A stretch of 64,000 nt of DNA from Podocnemis expansa (lineage: Eukaryota > Chordata > Testudines > Podocnemididae), in the NCBI GenBank assembly GCA_007922195.1, contig ML682007.1, forward strand, positions 17,973,440-18,037,439, read 5' to 3'. Below, piece by piece: positions 13,101-22,335 of the stretch. Below the pieces are notes generated by a model that did no database searches, was not told the origin of the DNA, and saw only the letters and a list, made by a program, of their open reading frames with translations. The position numbers were made by a program, and so were the translations under genes. Positions within the stretch are counted from its first letter, which is position 1. Each line of letters opens with the position of its first letter.

Positions 13101-16100
13101 GGCACTCCTGACTGTCCTTAGCTACAGGAGGTTGATGAGTAAATAAGCTTTTTGGGAAGACAAACTGCCCAAATGGTATGCATCACTAACTGTGCCCCTC
13201 ATGCATAACAGATGCATCTTTATTACAGTAAGGTACAGTTGGATAAATGGAACACCTGCACAGATGTAATGGTTTCTTCCACCAATCAAGGTAGTCTCGT
13301 CTTTGATAAGAGACTGATATCAGCCTACCCAGGCTATATTTGTTTGGGGTAAACAATTCTCTGTCAGCTCTGGAAACAGCAAAGGCATAAGAAGACATGT
13401 CTCACTAACTGAAGACAATTTCTTGTCAATGTCTATGGGCTTATTTGAATTTCTGAGATGAGGTTTGATAGGTTCACAAAACTATCTGCGAGAAGATATA
13501 CTCCGACAGTTACTGCGTCTAATGAATTGTATCCTTTGCATGAGGGTCAAAGACAACTTTTTGATGTCGTTCTGAAGATCTAATCTGTGGAATGGGGCAC
13601 TGCTGACCTCATGGCATACAGAACCTTTGACTGCCCAGCTTTTGATCAGCCAGTCATTAAGGAATGGAAAAAACTATTATTCCCAGTCAGTGAAGGCAGA
13701 GGATGGCTGCTGCCCAAACTTTCATAAATACCTTGAGGGAATAAGAAAGGCCAACAGGTAGTCCTCCATTCTGGATGTGATCTTGATCAAGCAGAAACTG
13801 AAGGAATCTCTCGTGAGGCAGAAGACCTGCAGCATGAAAGCATGTGCCCTGAAGGCCAAAACCCAATCCTCTAAATCCAATGATGGAATTATAGTTGCGA
13901 GTCACCATGCTGAATTTTTTATTTTGGCAAAGTTGTTTGGCAGTCTTAGATCTAGAATTGGCCTCCATCCTCTGTTCTTTTCTGGGACCAGAAAATAATT
14001 TAAAATACAAAATCTCATCCACATGTGGAGCTGGAACTGGTCCTATGGCTCTTAAGACAGACACACATTCCTGTCTCACAACGTGTTTGTAAGAAGGGAC
14101 CCTGAAAAAGATGCTGAAACAGTGGGAGCTAAAATGGGTGGAGTTAGTCAACTTTATAACCTTTAGCACCCATCTGCTGGATGTAATCTGCTCCAACGCA
14201 GATTGAAAGTGGAAGCGCCTGCAATTCAAGAAGTTGGGGTGCTTCATATCCTTGATCAATGCATCAAAATTGATGTTGCAAATGGGGATAAGTGATTATA
14301 ATTTTTTTTGTTTTTGTTTTTCTTTCTAGGTGTCTCAGTGAGCCTTTGGAAAAAAGAAAACTGGATGGGGCAGAATAGCTGCACCATTTGTACTGTGTTA
14401 AATCTCTGATCATTTGCAGGGATGCAAGTCCCAAGAGATGTGTAGTCATGGACCAGTGGTCTAGCAGAGTTTCAGTCTATCAGAGATCCTAAATGGTATT
14501 TTTGACTTCTTTAGGGAACCCAGAGAGTTGGAGCCAGGAAGCCTAATGACTACCATGGAGATGGAATGAGCAGCAATGACAGCAGCATCTCAGAAGGTCT
14601 GTAATGATGATCTAGCCAGTAACCTGCCCTTCAGTTATGATGACCTGGAACTGATCATGATGGTCTCCCAGAAGCCATTCAATAAATGTAGTGGATTTGG
14701 AATAATTGGTGTGATTGTATTTCACTATAGAGTAATTTATGATCCTAAGCTATAGGGTTGCAGAAGAATAATAATTGTGGCCAAAAAGGTCAAGGCATCT
14801 TTGGTCCTCGTCAAATGGGATAAATTACACACAGTGCTGCCTAGCATGTTCATTTACAGCTTTGACAACTAAACAGTTTGGCAAAGGATGTGGAAATAAA
14901 TATTCAGAGTTCTCAGCTGGGACATAATACTTCTTATTGGCATGTCTGCACATGGGTGGTACTGTTGCTGGAGTCTGCCAAACGGTCTTGGTAGGATCCT
15001 GGAACATCTTATTTATTAGCAAGGCTGACTGACCAAAAGATGTCATTTGCAAAATGTCCCAGGAGCTTGCACTGTGACTCTTGGACTTCCTCTAGGGACA
15101 GGTGCAATGAGTCTGCAACAAGCTTAATTAATTCTTTAAATTGTTTTAAGTCATCAGCCAGGAAAGATAGAGAAGGCATAATAGCCTCATTTGGGGAAAA
15201 TAAGGAAATATTAGTTTGTGGGTTAGTCTCCTTGTCTGATCTAGACTCTTGCTCCTCAAAGATTTCCTCCTGCAATAAAGGGGAAACAGATGGCGTAGAA
15301 GGTTGCCTCCTGCAATGGTCCCAAGAGTAAAGGACAGAAATTCGTAAGAATAGTTGTCAATGAGCAGCTCAAAGGCCCCAATATGGCCACAGATGGAGAC
15401 CCCATGTTGTAAATAGTGTTACCCACTACTGCTCATACCAGTGAGGTGGAACTAGGTTTGTTTCTTATGTGACTTGTCCCCATCATCAAAGGGGTCAGAA
15501 AAGAAATCTTGTACTTAAATATGGGATTATGGATGATGGGGGGACCTCTTCAAAGGGGGAGCTCAGCCTAGTTCAGAAAATGGTGGTAGTGGTGGGGATC
15601 AGGATATACGGAGGGAAGAGTTAGGTTAGAGTGAGAAAAGTAATACCAGAGTTCTTCTTTCTTGCACCCTGCACACCAGAGCCACAGTGGTGGAACTGCC
15701 TAGACCCTTCTGGAGAGGAAAAGAGATCCTGACTTGTCATGCTACTAGACAACCTTGCCCAATGCCCCACACTGTCTGCCAGCTCCCCTTTCTCATTCAC
15801 CACTCTTTCATTGGAGATGAGCCAGCTGACTGAAGCCTCCAGTCCCCCCTGCCACAAAGAATCCACGGAGCTCTTGATGGTGGAAGGGGGCCTGCTGCTG
15901 AGGATGGTGTCCAATTCCCTATAGACATGGCATGCCTTTGGCACTGCGCCATACCAATGTTCCATTTCCCTTGCTTTCTGGTTTGGCTGACTGATTTTAG
16001 CACATCACTCGTAAGTATCCCTCTCATGACCTTCCTCCTGCATGCCCCTAGCATTCAGCCCACAGGTACTGAAATTACTATGGCTGGAGTGCTAGGACTG

Positions 16101-19100
16101 CATAATCTCTTCTCCCCATGAGCTCCACAGATAAAACAGCCCCAGAATGCTCCACACAAGAAAATGTCTGTTGCATAGAGTCAGTAGGAGTAGCTGGGAA
16201 GATGCTGTGTGAACTGTTTGCAAAAAGCAAAAATTCCTGGGTCTTAGAACAGAGAAGGGGCCAGCATACCTTCTGAGCAGTAGAGTTCAAACTGCTGACC
16301 AGATCATTCATGATGGGCATTGTGGGGAATTTCCTAGAGGTCCGTTAGGGTGACCTAACCAAGTATCTACACTGAAGCTCTGTCACTCTAGCTACATCAC
16401 TAAAAGCGCTATGCTGTTCACTGATGTGTAAATTTGGCATAGCTGGGGAGTTATATCAACAGGAGGAACATTTCAGTGTGCATCCTTTCATTGACAAACG
16501 TGGACTTTTTTCAACAAAACGGTGTAATTCAGACAAAGCATAAAGGTAGACAAACCCCATGACTGACAAATGGAACGAAATCACTAAACCAAAACAGGTG
16601 TGTCAGAAATGAGGACTAATTGACTAATGAAACAATGAGTGGATGGTCTCTGGGAGATCCACCCATCACTTATTTTTGGGGGGTGATTTATTTGGGACAA
16701 ATTGCTACCACAAAGCTTGCTAACTTTAAAACAAGAGAAGGGGAAGGACTGAGCTTCACCACATAGCTGCAGTTTTAGTCCTAATTCTGAGAGATGTCCT
16801 GACTAGACCAGGCCAGAGAGAGGGACCCAGATCACCACCTCCATCTCTACCGGCTTTGGTGAAATATCAGTCACCGCCTGGGTTGTGAGACTGTGTCACC
16901 CAATTAAAGATGTAAAGAGTCAATTAATAAAAGGTTCATTTACATGTTCCAAAAATGGAACATTTAAACATGGAGGGGTGAGATATGTCTTGCTGGGCTC
17001 AGCTTCTCATGCCAAGGGATTGCTGCCTGACTGTGGCTCCCACATGGTGCATGCAGACTGGAGCTGGGCACTCATATAGTGGTGTATGGTGGGTCTCTGT
17101 CCCTCCTCCCCCCCTCCCCCGTGTAGGGAAGAAGGGGGTCCTGACTCCCACCAGATGGAACTGCCCCCCCAGCTGGCCCAACGGGTGGAGGAAGAAACAG
17201 CAACTCCATGTTCTTCCTCCTGTGCCCCGGGGACTTTCTGGTGCTCATGGCAGTTGTGGAGCCCAGCTCTGGCCAGCTCCACTTTCGCCCAAAATCACCT
17301 GCCGTGCAGTGCTGCCCTGCCCCCTCCCCCTCCCCGTGCCCTGTGCCTCATGGGTGGCCCAGCTGGCATGCTCCCCAACCCCCCAAAACCAGCAGTCCAT
17401 GTTAGTCCACCACTGGCATGCAGGAGCTGAGTTGAGCCCAACAATGATCCTAAAGTTGTCTCTCTTTAGAAAAGTATCTAAGACTCATTCAACTTCTCCA
17501 TGAAATGGGGAGAATACTTATCTTATGGCACACTGTGAGGCTCCATGTTTGCTTTTAAAATCCTTGGATGGGAAGTTCTATGTAAGGGTAAAGCGTTACC
17601 AACTACATCTATAAAGCGTTCTAAAGCATATTTTCCCCTACACTTGCTTGGCAGATACAGAGTCACCTGGCTTCTAACAGACCACGAAATGCAACAAACC
17701 TGGTTCAGAGAATGTATCACTGATGTCATCATCTTTGTCTTCCTCATAGTCTTCTTCCTCATCATCATTTTCAGATAGCTCGTGCTCACTGCCAAACCCC
17801 TCATCATGGTCCTCATCCTCAATATCTTCCTCGTCCTCCTCATCCTCCTCAGGGTCTGCTTTAGTTGGCTGCTCACTCAAGCTGTCTGTGACAAAGAGAG
17901 AATAATTGTGCTCTTCTTTCTTCTGTGATGGATCTGGGACAGATGTGCTGACAGAAAGGCTACTTTCCCCTACCACTAGCCCTGGAGTGTCCTGGGGTGT
18001 GCTGAGGAGCAGCTCCTGAGTCTCTTTAAAAGGCAAAACGGGAGTACTATGACTCTGAAGGGAGTCTATCCCTTTCCTCTCCTGTCTCTTTGCTACAGCT
18101 CCACAGTAGCAGGTATTCTCCTTTGCTGCATCTGCCTGTGCCTGGCTTAACACTGGCCTGCTCTGTGGCAATGAATTGATCTTTACTTTTGCCTTTTTTA
18201 CATAGTCTTTACATTCAACATGACTGTTCACCTTCTCGTTGTTGTACACATTGGTCTTCATAATTTGTGTGCTTGAAGTGGGTTTGCTCGCCTTTTGAAC
18301 ATAGTCTGACAAAGGTGCCTCAGCCTGAATGTTCTTTGAGGAACACACAGGGGCTGCTGCTCTGCTTGTGATCTTTTTCCCAGGTAATAGAGAAGTTAAA
18401 GGGTTTTGTTTTACACTGAAGAGTGAATCAGGGTAATAAAGTGAATCTGAGACAGGTTGAGAGTCCTCACTGTTCAGCTGAGCCAGAGTTGGAGTTTTAC
18501 TTATCACCTCTTCATCCTGGTATGGGCTAGAGAAATCATCAAGGCCCAGGTAATCCACTTCTTTTGTTCCCCAGATGTCATAACTTGTTAGTTTGGTGTA
18601 CTTGGTTAAGTCTTCACAGTATGTGTCCCACTGCTCCCAGTTGGAGGTGAAAGCAGCTTCATTATCCAGGACATCTGTAAAAGGCTCCAGGTTTTCAATA
18701 TCTTTGCAGTCTTCCATAGAAAGAAAGTTGTCTCTGGAGCTCTGCTGATAGTCCATTTCTCTGTCCTGTGTAAAAGAAGACAAGTTAACAAGACATATTT
18801 GAGGAAAGTATTCCCCTGGTCTACTAAACAAACCAAAGCCAAACACTCTGCTAGTGAAGTGTATCAGCCTGATGGCACAAGAAGCTTTTTTTTTTTAATC
18901 CCAAAAGCAGATAGAGCACTAGCCTGTGTAATTCAGCATTGCACTGAAGAATCTTCTCAGGAAAAAGTTAGGAGCTTCATTTCCATGCTCCATCAATTTT
19001 AGGTCTTTCTGCTGAGACTGCCAACAAGGGTACCAGCCAACTGTTATAGGTTTGCGTACATCTTGAGTGAGGAACTTGAGTAAGACCAAGAATTCATTTT

Positions 19101-21760
19101 ACATATAAAAGAATCATTAAATGGAAACTGCTATAGTTCCCTGCTGACCTGGATCAGATTTGTATCAGTGATCAAGAAAAAAAAAAAAGGCTAAACAAAC
19201 CAGCCATTACCAACCCAAGACATTCCTACCCTGAAGAACCTTGTTTTAGCCAGATCAATTAAATAATGAATCAAAGTGATCCTTTTTCCGAATCCTCTTG
19301 TGTCTGGTATAGGGAAAATGAATTATTTCCAGCATAAGTAGGTGTTCACTGTGTTGCCTCATCTTTAACTGAGGAGATGTGATGCCTTTCCTAGACAACG
19401 CCATACTCCTGAGGACTCATGTTTGCAAACAACATTATCCAGAAGTGATACACATATCTACTCAAACTGAGGCTCCTGAAAAAGCAAAACATATCAAAGC
19501 ATCTGCTGGTGACTAACTTTAACAGCCTCCTGCCAGTGAAACATCACAGTTGGTGGGCTGCTAGTTGGAGAATTATGTCTGTAATAAGAAGTGAATAATC
19601 AAGACAGCTGGCCTTCAATGAATAGGTATCTATAGACCATCCCCTCTTTTACATGGGAAACAAAGGTGCTACCCAATGGGGGGGGGGTAAGCGCATGATG
19701 AAAAAAGGTAACGTACCAGTTCATACATGAAGTCTGGATCTGAACTATTTGCTAAGAGATCTGTGCTCATCAGAGTCTGTTCTGAAAACGTGTGGCTCCG
19801 AAAGGCATCCCCAAAAGGAGGGTCCATTCCACTCACACTGGGCTACAACAAAAAATTGTTTGATTTTGTTAAACAAGCTACAAAAGATATATGAAAATAC
19901 ACACCCCTATGCTCATTTACCTCAACTGAACACAGATAAAGACTCTGTTTCCATAGAGATCACTTCATTTTTTATTTTTATTTTTTTTTTTAATTTGAAA
20001 ACAAAATTTCTCAGGATTTGTCATTTGGCACCATCAGGCTTTGAACTTGCTCTGTACTTGCATCTGGAAGACTTTATGATAAACAAGCACATGATTTCTG
20101 TGAAGGAGAAATTATGATGTAGCAGCCAGTTAATGATATCCTGTGCTCTTACCCATGCAAGACATTAACAATTTGTATCTACCATGTAGCTACTGAACAG
20201 TTGCTCATTTATTCTTTTTTATTGTTCATTTGAAATTCTCAGTTGTCTGGCTGCAATAGTGATATGTTAGTGCTTGTAGAAGTGACAGGCTGATACATTG
20301 GGCTCTGTCTAGTCAATATTCTTGCAGACAGGTTCCATCTAAGTTTTGTGTCCCCGGGGGGCCTTAATCCTGCCTTACAGCCCTCTTTACTGTTCCAGTC
20401 CCAGAACCTTTTAGTACCTTTCAATTTTTTCCAGTTTGGGGTAAATATTCATTTTATCCATTTCTGCAGTTAGTTTGTAAGGGAACATCTACTGGAGGAA
20501 TAGGAGGAGCTTTGTGTGGAAACATTTTACAGTCGTTATGATTACTGGCCGCAGAAATAAAAAAGTGACAAAACTACCTTCTGGTTTTTGCCCCCGTTCC
20601 TTATTTTTTAAACTCCTGCTTTACTGCTTCCTCTCAGTTATCACCAGATATCATTCATTAGTCCTGGGAGTTGAGGAGGAAGGAGCTTTGCACTCCTGAA
20701 AACCACTCTCAGCTAGAATTGGCTGATATGTGAATCACTGCAGTAACAAAGCAGTTCTAGGCACCTACACTTGTTAGGAAGACAACTTTCCTGAAATGGG
20801 TTTTATGACAAAAGACTGTGTGACCAGCCCTAGCAGAGTTCTCACTTCAACCTTCACCAGGGCCCAAGAAATTCTACTGGACTTCTCTATTAATTTCTGC
20901 AGCAAGGATAAACATGTACCAAAACAGTGTAATATCACCAGAGAAGTCACGGTGGGCCTGTCAGAGAACCACACCAATTACATCTTCCTATTTATGTGTG
21001 TACACACAAACATGGTGGAGAGTAATGCTCTGTCAAAACCAACAGCCAGTTTAACACCAAACTAACAAACAATGCTATGGAGCAACGGCAATTAAATTTA
21101 TAAACAAGTTACTTTCACAAACCTGATTTCTGCTCTTCCTTTAAAATTCATAAAAAAGTCACACTGGACTCAGACAGGTAAAAGCAATTAGAAGTCAAGA
21201 TTTCTTCTACAGAACTTGAAATGACTGAATAAGGGGTTCCTGGATTATGACACTAACTGATCATAATTTGGTGGTGTTTGCCTGAAAACTCATCCTGCTA
21301 ATAGTAAGTGATAATCTTGTTGGAAAATGGCAATTGTATTTCACTAGCTCACTCTACAAGTGGGTCATGTGCACATAGACATGAGGAAGATACAAGTCTC
21401 CCTCTAGGACAAGCACCCTTGGTATATGATTAGATTTAAGTTAACAGCTCTAGTAGCAGTCAAACATGAGGGGAAGACTTGAGCTTTAGTTCTGTTTGCC
21501 CATTGCTGATACTTTATTTAGGCCATATCCAAGAATAGTTTTGACTCCATTCAGCATCTGGGCTCAAGTTTACAGCAGACTGGGAGAGGCACCTCGCTTA
21601 CGGTAATCTATTCTCTGCTTCTGAAGGTTCCTTCAGAAATTACAAGATTCTTTCAAGCTACACTACATTTTTAAAAAAAAATAAAGCACCATATACTTGT
21701 GGAGGGAGTACTTTGTATAAGTAAATCAACCACAACACACACCAGACTTACCTGAGGCAT
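7046..21760 (-). CDS. CREBRF: CREB3 regulatory factor CREBRF (spliced, 632 aa)
   Basis: Nuclear bZIP-family protein known to bind CREB3/Luman and promote its turnover; the fly relative REPTOR acts under TORC1. The coding exons on the minus strand are 21752-21760, 19717-19842, 17700-18765, 9971-10165, 8361-8550, 7814-7887, 7393-7515 and 7046-7161 (1,899 nt). All have GT-AG borders and compatible phases. The product starts [15 protein letters not shown] and ends GLRIPTSKV, and aligns along its whole length to human CREBRF (639 aa). Visible parts: an acidic stretch near residues 340-398 ([19 protein letters not shown]), a conserved block [19 protein letters not shown] around 424-442, a basic region near 516-535 with the bZIP signature NKLASRACR, and a degenerate zipper to about 575. 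The start ATG is the one that matches the human protein; in-frame AUGs upstream are noted separately. Identification is secure. Confidence 0.97.
7393..7515 (-). CDS. CREBRF: CREBRF coding exon 7 (zipper C-terminal part)
   Basis: 123 nt encoding residues 554-595: [18 protein letters not shown], then a charged linker and LDVLIKDTL. Donor is CTCG|GTAAGG and acceptor is CTGCAG|ATAATTTG. It carries the heptad-like hydrophobic segment following the basic region. Confidence 0.97.
7814..7887 (-). CDS. CREBRF: CREBRF coding exon 6 (basic region/zipper junction)
   Basis: A 74-nt exon encoding [19 protein letters not shown] and the next residues LNTEY. It completes the bZIP basic signature, which is cut by the preceding intron after the arginine codon AG|G. 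Donor GAATATG|GTAATT and acceptor CTACAG|GGCTTGC are both intact. Confidence 0.97.
8361..8550 (-). CDS. CREBRF: CREBRF coding exon 5 (basic region N-terminal part)
   Basis: 190 nt encoding [20 protein letters not shown] through [12 protein letters not shown]. It contains several basic clusters that could serve as nuclear-localisation signals (KKSRR and RPRSRKEK). Donor is TTCCAG|GTAAAC and acceptor is CAAATAG|GAAAG. Confidence 0.97.
9407..9810 (-). mobile_element. Non-autonomous hAT-like element
   Basis: About 400 bp in a CREBRF intron with imperfect inverted ends: AAGTGGGTCGCAACC at the left and GGTTGAGAACCATTG at the right. The interior is AT-rich without coding capacity. The ends match the usual CAGTGGTTCTCAACC terminal motif of hAT-derived repeats in reptiles. 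The target duplication is too diverged to call. Confidence 0.6.
9971..10165 (-). CDS. CREBRF: CREBRF coding exon 4 ([12 protein letters not shown] block)
   Basis: 195 nt encoding residues 401-466, with [20 protein letters not shown] near the centre and NMYQKNGLH at the end. Donor CATCGTG|GTAAGA and acceptor CCTCTAG|GATATG are intact. The arginine in EWSRDTLP (codon at 10017-10019, residue 450) aligns with human Arg457, the site of the known p.Arg457Gln variant. Confidence 0.97.
10472..11237 (+). mobile_element. CR1 LINE 3' end, interrupted
   Basis: The left part encodes the CR1 reverse-transcriptase C-terminal phrase [18 protein letters not shown] (10476-10532). After an insertion at 10534-10805 the CR1 sequence resumes with AAGATGTGGACAACTGGAG. 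It continues through decayed C-terminal coding sequence and ends in the CR1-type tail TCCCTTCCACCCCTACATTT. It is antisense to CREBRF, with many stops and small deletions, so it is long dead. Confidence 0.85.
10534..10805. mobile_element. Non-autonomous DNA transposon inserted in CR1
   Basis: A 272-bp element whose ends read ATGTTCCCTGTAAG on the left and, reverse-complemented, ATGCAATGTTCCCTCTAAG on the right. It is flanked by GGGCACCA (10526-10533) and GGGCACAA (10806-10813), an 8-bp target duplication with one mismatch, as for hAT elements. The flanks rejoin the CR1 reading without loss. The interior is GC-rich and has no transposase. Confidence 0.75.
13687..14095 (-). pseudogene. Reverse transcriptase fragment, DIRS-like
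   Basis: A 190-codon open stretch ends at 13687; its C-terminal two thirds fit the DIRS reverse-transcriptase layout. It has [19 protein letters not shown] and GPRKE, where functional copies have PVP....FYSRYFLVPKK. It then has [13 protein letters not shown] and [19 protein letters not shown], where others have the LPFGLS.APRVFTK motif. The aspartate of the DLKDAYFHI motif is not preserved in frame, and the protein cannot be active. Confidence 0.6.
14825..15275 (-). pseudogene. Gag-like fragment of DIRS-like element
   Basis: Two overlapping minus-strand frames (15009-15275 and 14825-15052), offset by a frameshift, together give a gag-like order. First comes an acidic/helical part with [20 protein letters not shown], then [29 protein letters not shown] and [14 protein letters not shown]. 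The W.TPA..PP, KKY.VP and LVV.AVNE phrases are characteristic of DIRS-type gag proteins, the family from which the LAP2alpha C-terminal domain derives. Confidence 0.55.
16380..16510. repeat. Dispersed repeat fragment (copy 1)
   Basis: Contains GGGGAGTTATATCAACAGG and AGGAACATTTCAGTGTGCAT, which recur in diverged form near 38935-39010. A third related piece lies near 41270-41540. The class is unknown to me; a non-autonomous DNA element is likely. Confidence 0.4.
17700..18765 (-). CDS. CREBRF: CREBRF coding exon 3 (large central exon)
   Basis: 1,066 nt encoding residues 46-400, beginning [20 protein letters not shown] and ending [11 protein letters not shown] with one base of the next glycine codon. 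Acceptor is TTTTACACAG|GACAGA and donor is GAACCAG|GTTTGT. It carries the conserved N-terminal activation-type region ([17 protein letters not shown]) and the long acidic cluster. The frame extends past both splice sites into the introns, so apparent extra residues at either end are not protein. Confidence 0.97.
18766..19716 (-). other. CREBRF: CREBRF intron between coding exons 2 and 3
   Basis: A 951-bp intron with no recognised repeat copy, only a poly-A stretch near 19178-19189 and a G10 run at 19678-19687 close to the donor of coding exon 2. Confidence 0.8.
19717..19842 (-). CDS. CREBRF: CREBRF coding exon 2
   Basis: 126 nt, exactly 42 codons, encoding [20 protein letters not shown] through [10 protein letters not shown]. 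Acceptor is TTGTAG|CCCAGTG and donor is GAACTG|GTACGT. Phase 0 at both ends means that skipping it would keep the frame. Confidence 0.97.
19843..21751 (-). other. CREBRF: CREBRF intron between coding exons 1 and 2
   Basis: 1.9 kb of unique-looking AT-rich sequence with a short T-rich patch near 19966-19994. I see no repeat family or RNA gene. Confidence 0.7.
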
Positions 21761-21888
21761 TTCCAAGCCCAGATCCCCCAAATCCAATTCCAAACTTCTT
21801 GTTTTCTTCACCTGTAGATTCCTTTCCAGCTTTGCTTCAGTGTCAGTGGGTAGCATATAACTCATGCAATGAGACACAGAGGTTTTCC
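21752..21888 (-). CDS. CREBRF: CREBRF exon 2: 5' UTR end and first coding codons
   Basis: Only ATG CCT CAG (21752-21760) is coding by comparison with the human protein, followed by donor CAG|GTAAGT. The upstream border is uncertain. Plausible acceptors lie at 21889 (TTATTTCAG|GG) and 21939 (TTTTACACAG|AAG); the latter has the better pyrimidine tract. The frame stays open upstream of the canonical ATG through ATGs at 21863-21865 and 21854-21856. These would add 35 or 32 residues, but both have weak start context. Confidence 0.8.
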
Positions 21889-21997
21889 CTGAAATAACTT
21901 CAGTTCACACACAGGAGCGCTTCTCTTTTCGTAGACTTCTGTGTAAAATGAACAGACCAAAACCCAAAAGTTAGCTTTTATTACACTGCAACTAAAG

Positions 21998-22018
21998 TGG
22001 AAAGAAAGAAAGAAAGAG
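21998..22018. repeat. (GAAA)n microsatellite
   Basis: A short run of about four GAAA units in CREBRF intron 1, close to exon 2. Confidence 0.8.
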
Positions 22019-22261
22019 AATATCCCACTTTTTAAAAAAATAGTTAATACCTCATATGATTATTCCTAAAGGAGCAAAAACAAGATTTCCCTCAAAACTG
22101 AACAGGCCTCATGTTGGAGCATGTCACAATAATTAGTTGTCCTCTCATCTCCTCCCCTCCTAGTTTAAATTAAAAGCTACAGAAATCACAGAATAAACAA
22201 GACTTATTCAAACCTTGCTACTAGTTTAGACTGTTGTCTGTTACCTCTTGCCACACTGTGT

Positions 22262-22335
22262 TTGTATGTCCTTTACCTAGATTATGAGCTCTACAGGGCA
22301 GAGACTGTCTTTTCACATGTCTGGAGAGTGCCCAG
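22262..22335 (+). repeat. LINE-tail-like interspersed repeat
   Basis: The phrase GATTATGAGCTCTACAGGGC followed by AGAGACTGTCTTTTCACATG matches the shared wording of CR1/L2-clade LINE 3' ends or the SINEs that use them (TAAGCTC...GGGCAGGGACTGTCTTTT). A second copy lies at 45582-45720. Confidence 0.45.

Larger units (their letters stand above)
13400..16320 (-). mobile_element. Decayed DIRS-like retrotransposon
   Basis: On the minus strand the remains of gag-like and reverse-transcriptase-like proteins lie in the order expected for DIRS elements: gag at about 14825-15275, RT at 13687-14090, and possibly RNase H-like sequence further to 13400. Frames are broken by shifts and stops. The tyrosine recombinase and the terminal repeats are not recognised, so the limits are approximate. 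It lies in the same orientation as the host gene CREBRF. LTR retrotransposons lack the gag phrase seen here, which favours DIRS. Confidence 0.55.
10166..17699 (-). other. CREBRF: CREBRF intron between coding exons 3 and 4
   Basis: A 7.5-kb intron. It holds a CR1 LINE 3' part with a DNA transposon inserted in it (10472-11237), a decayed DIRS-like retrotransposon (about 13400-16320), and a dispersed-repeat fragment near 16380-16510. The GC-richer stretch 17085-17400 has only shadow frames. I see nothing recognisable in 11240-13380. Confidence 0.7.

Noticed and set aside
16985..17503. 172 aa plus-strand frame
   Set aside because: Low-complexity Pro/Ser/Trp composition in a locally GC-rich intron patch; no domain and antisense frames equally open.
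17674..18846. Single-exon reading of the 390-codon frame as a complete gene
   Set aside because: Both ends of the frame run into introns: the first 28 codons precede a clear acceptor and the last seven follow the donor at 17699. The true protein continues in other exons.
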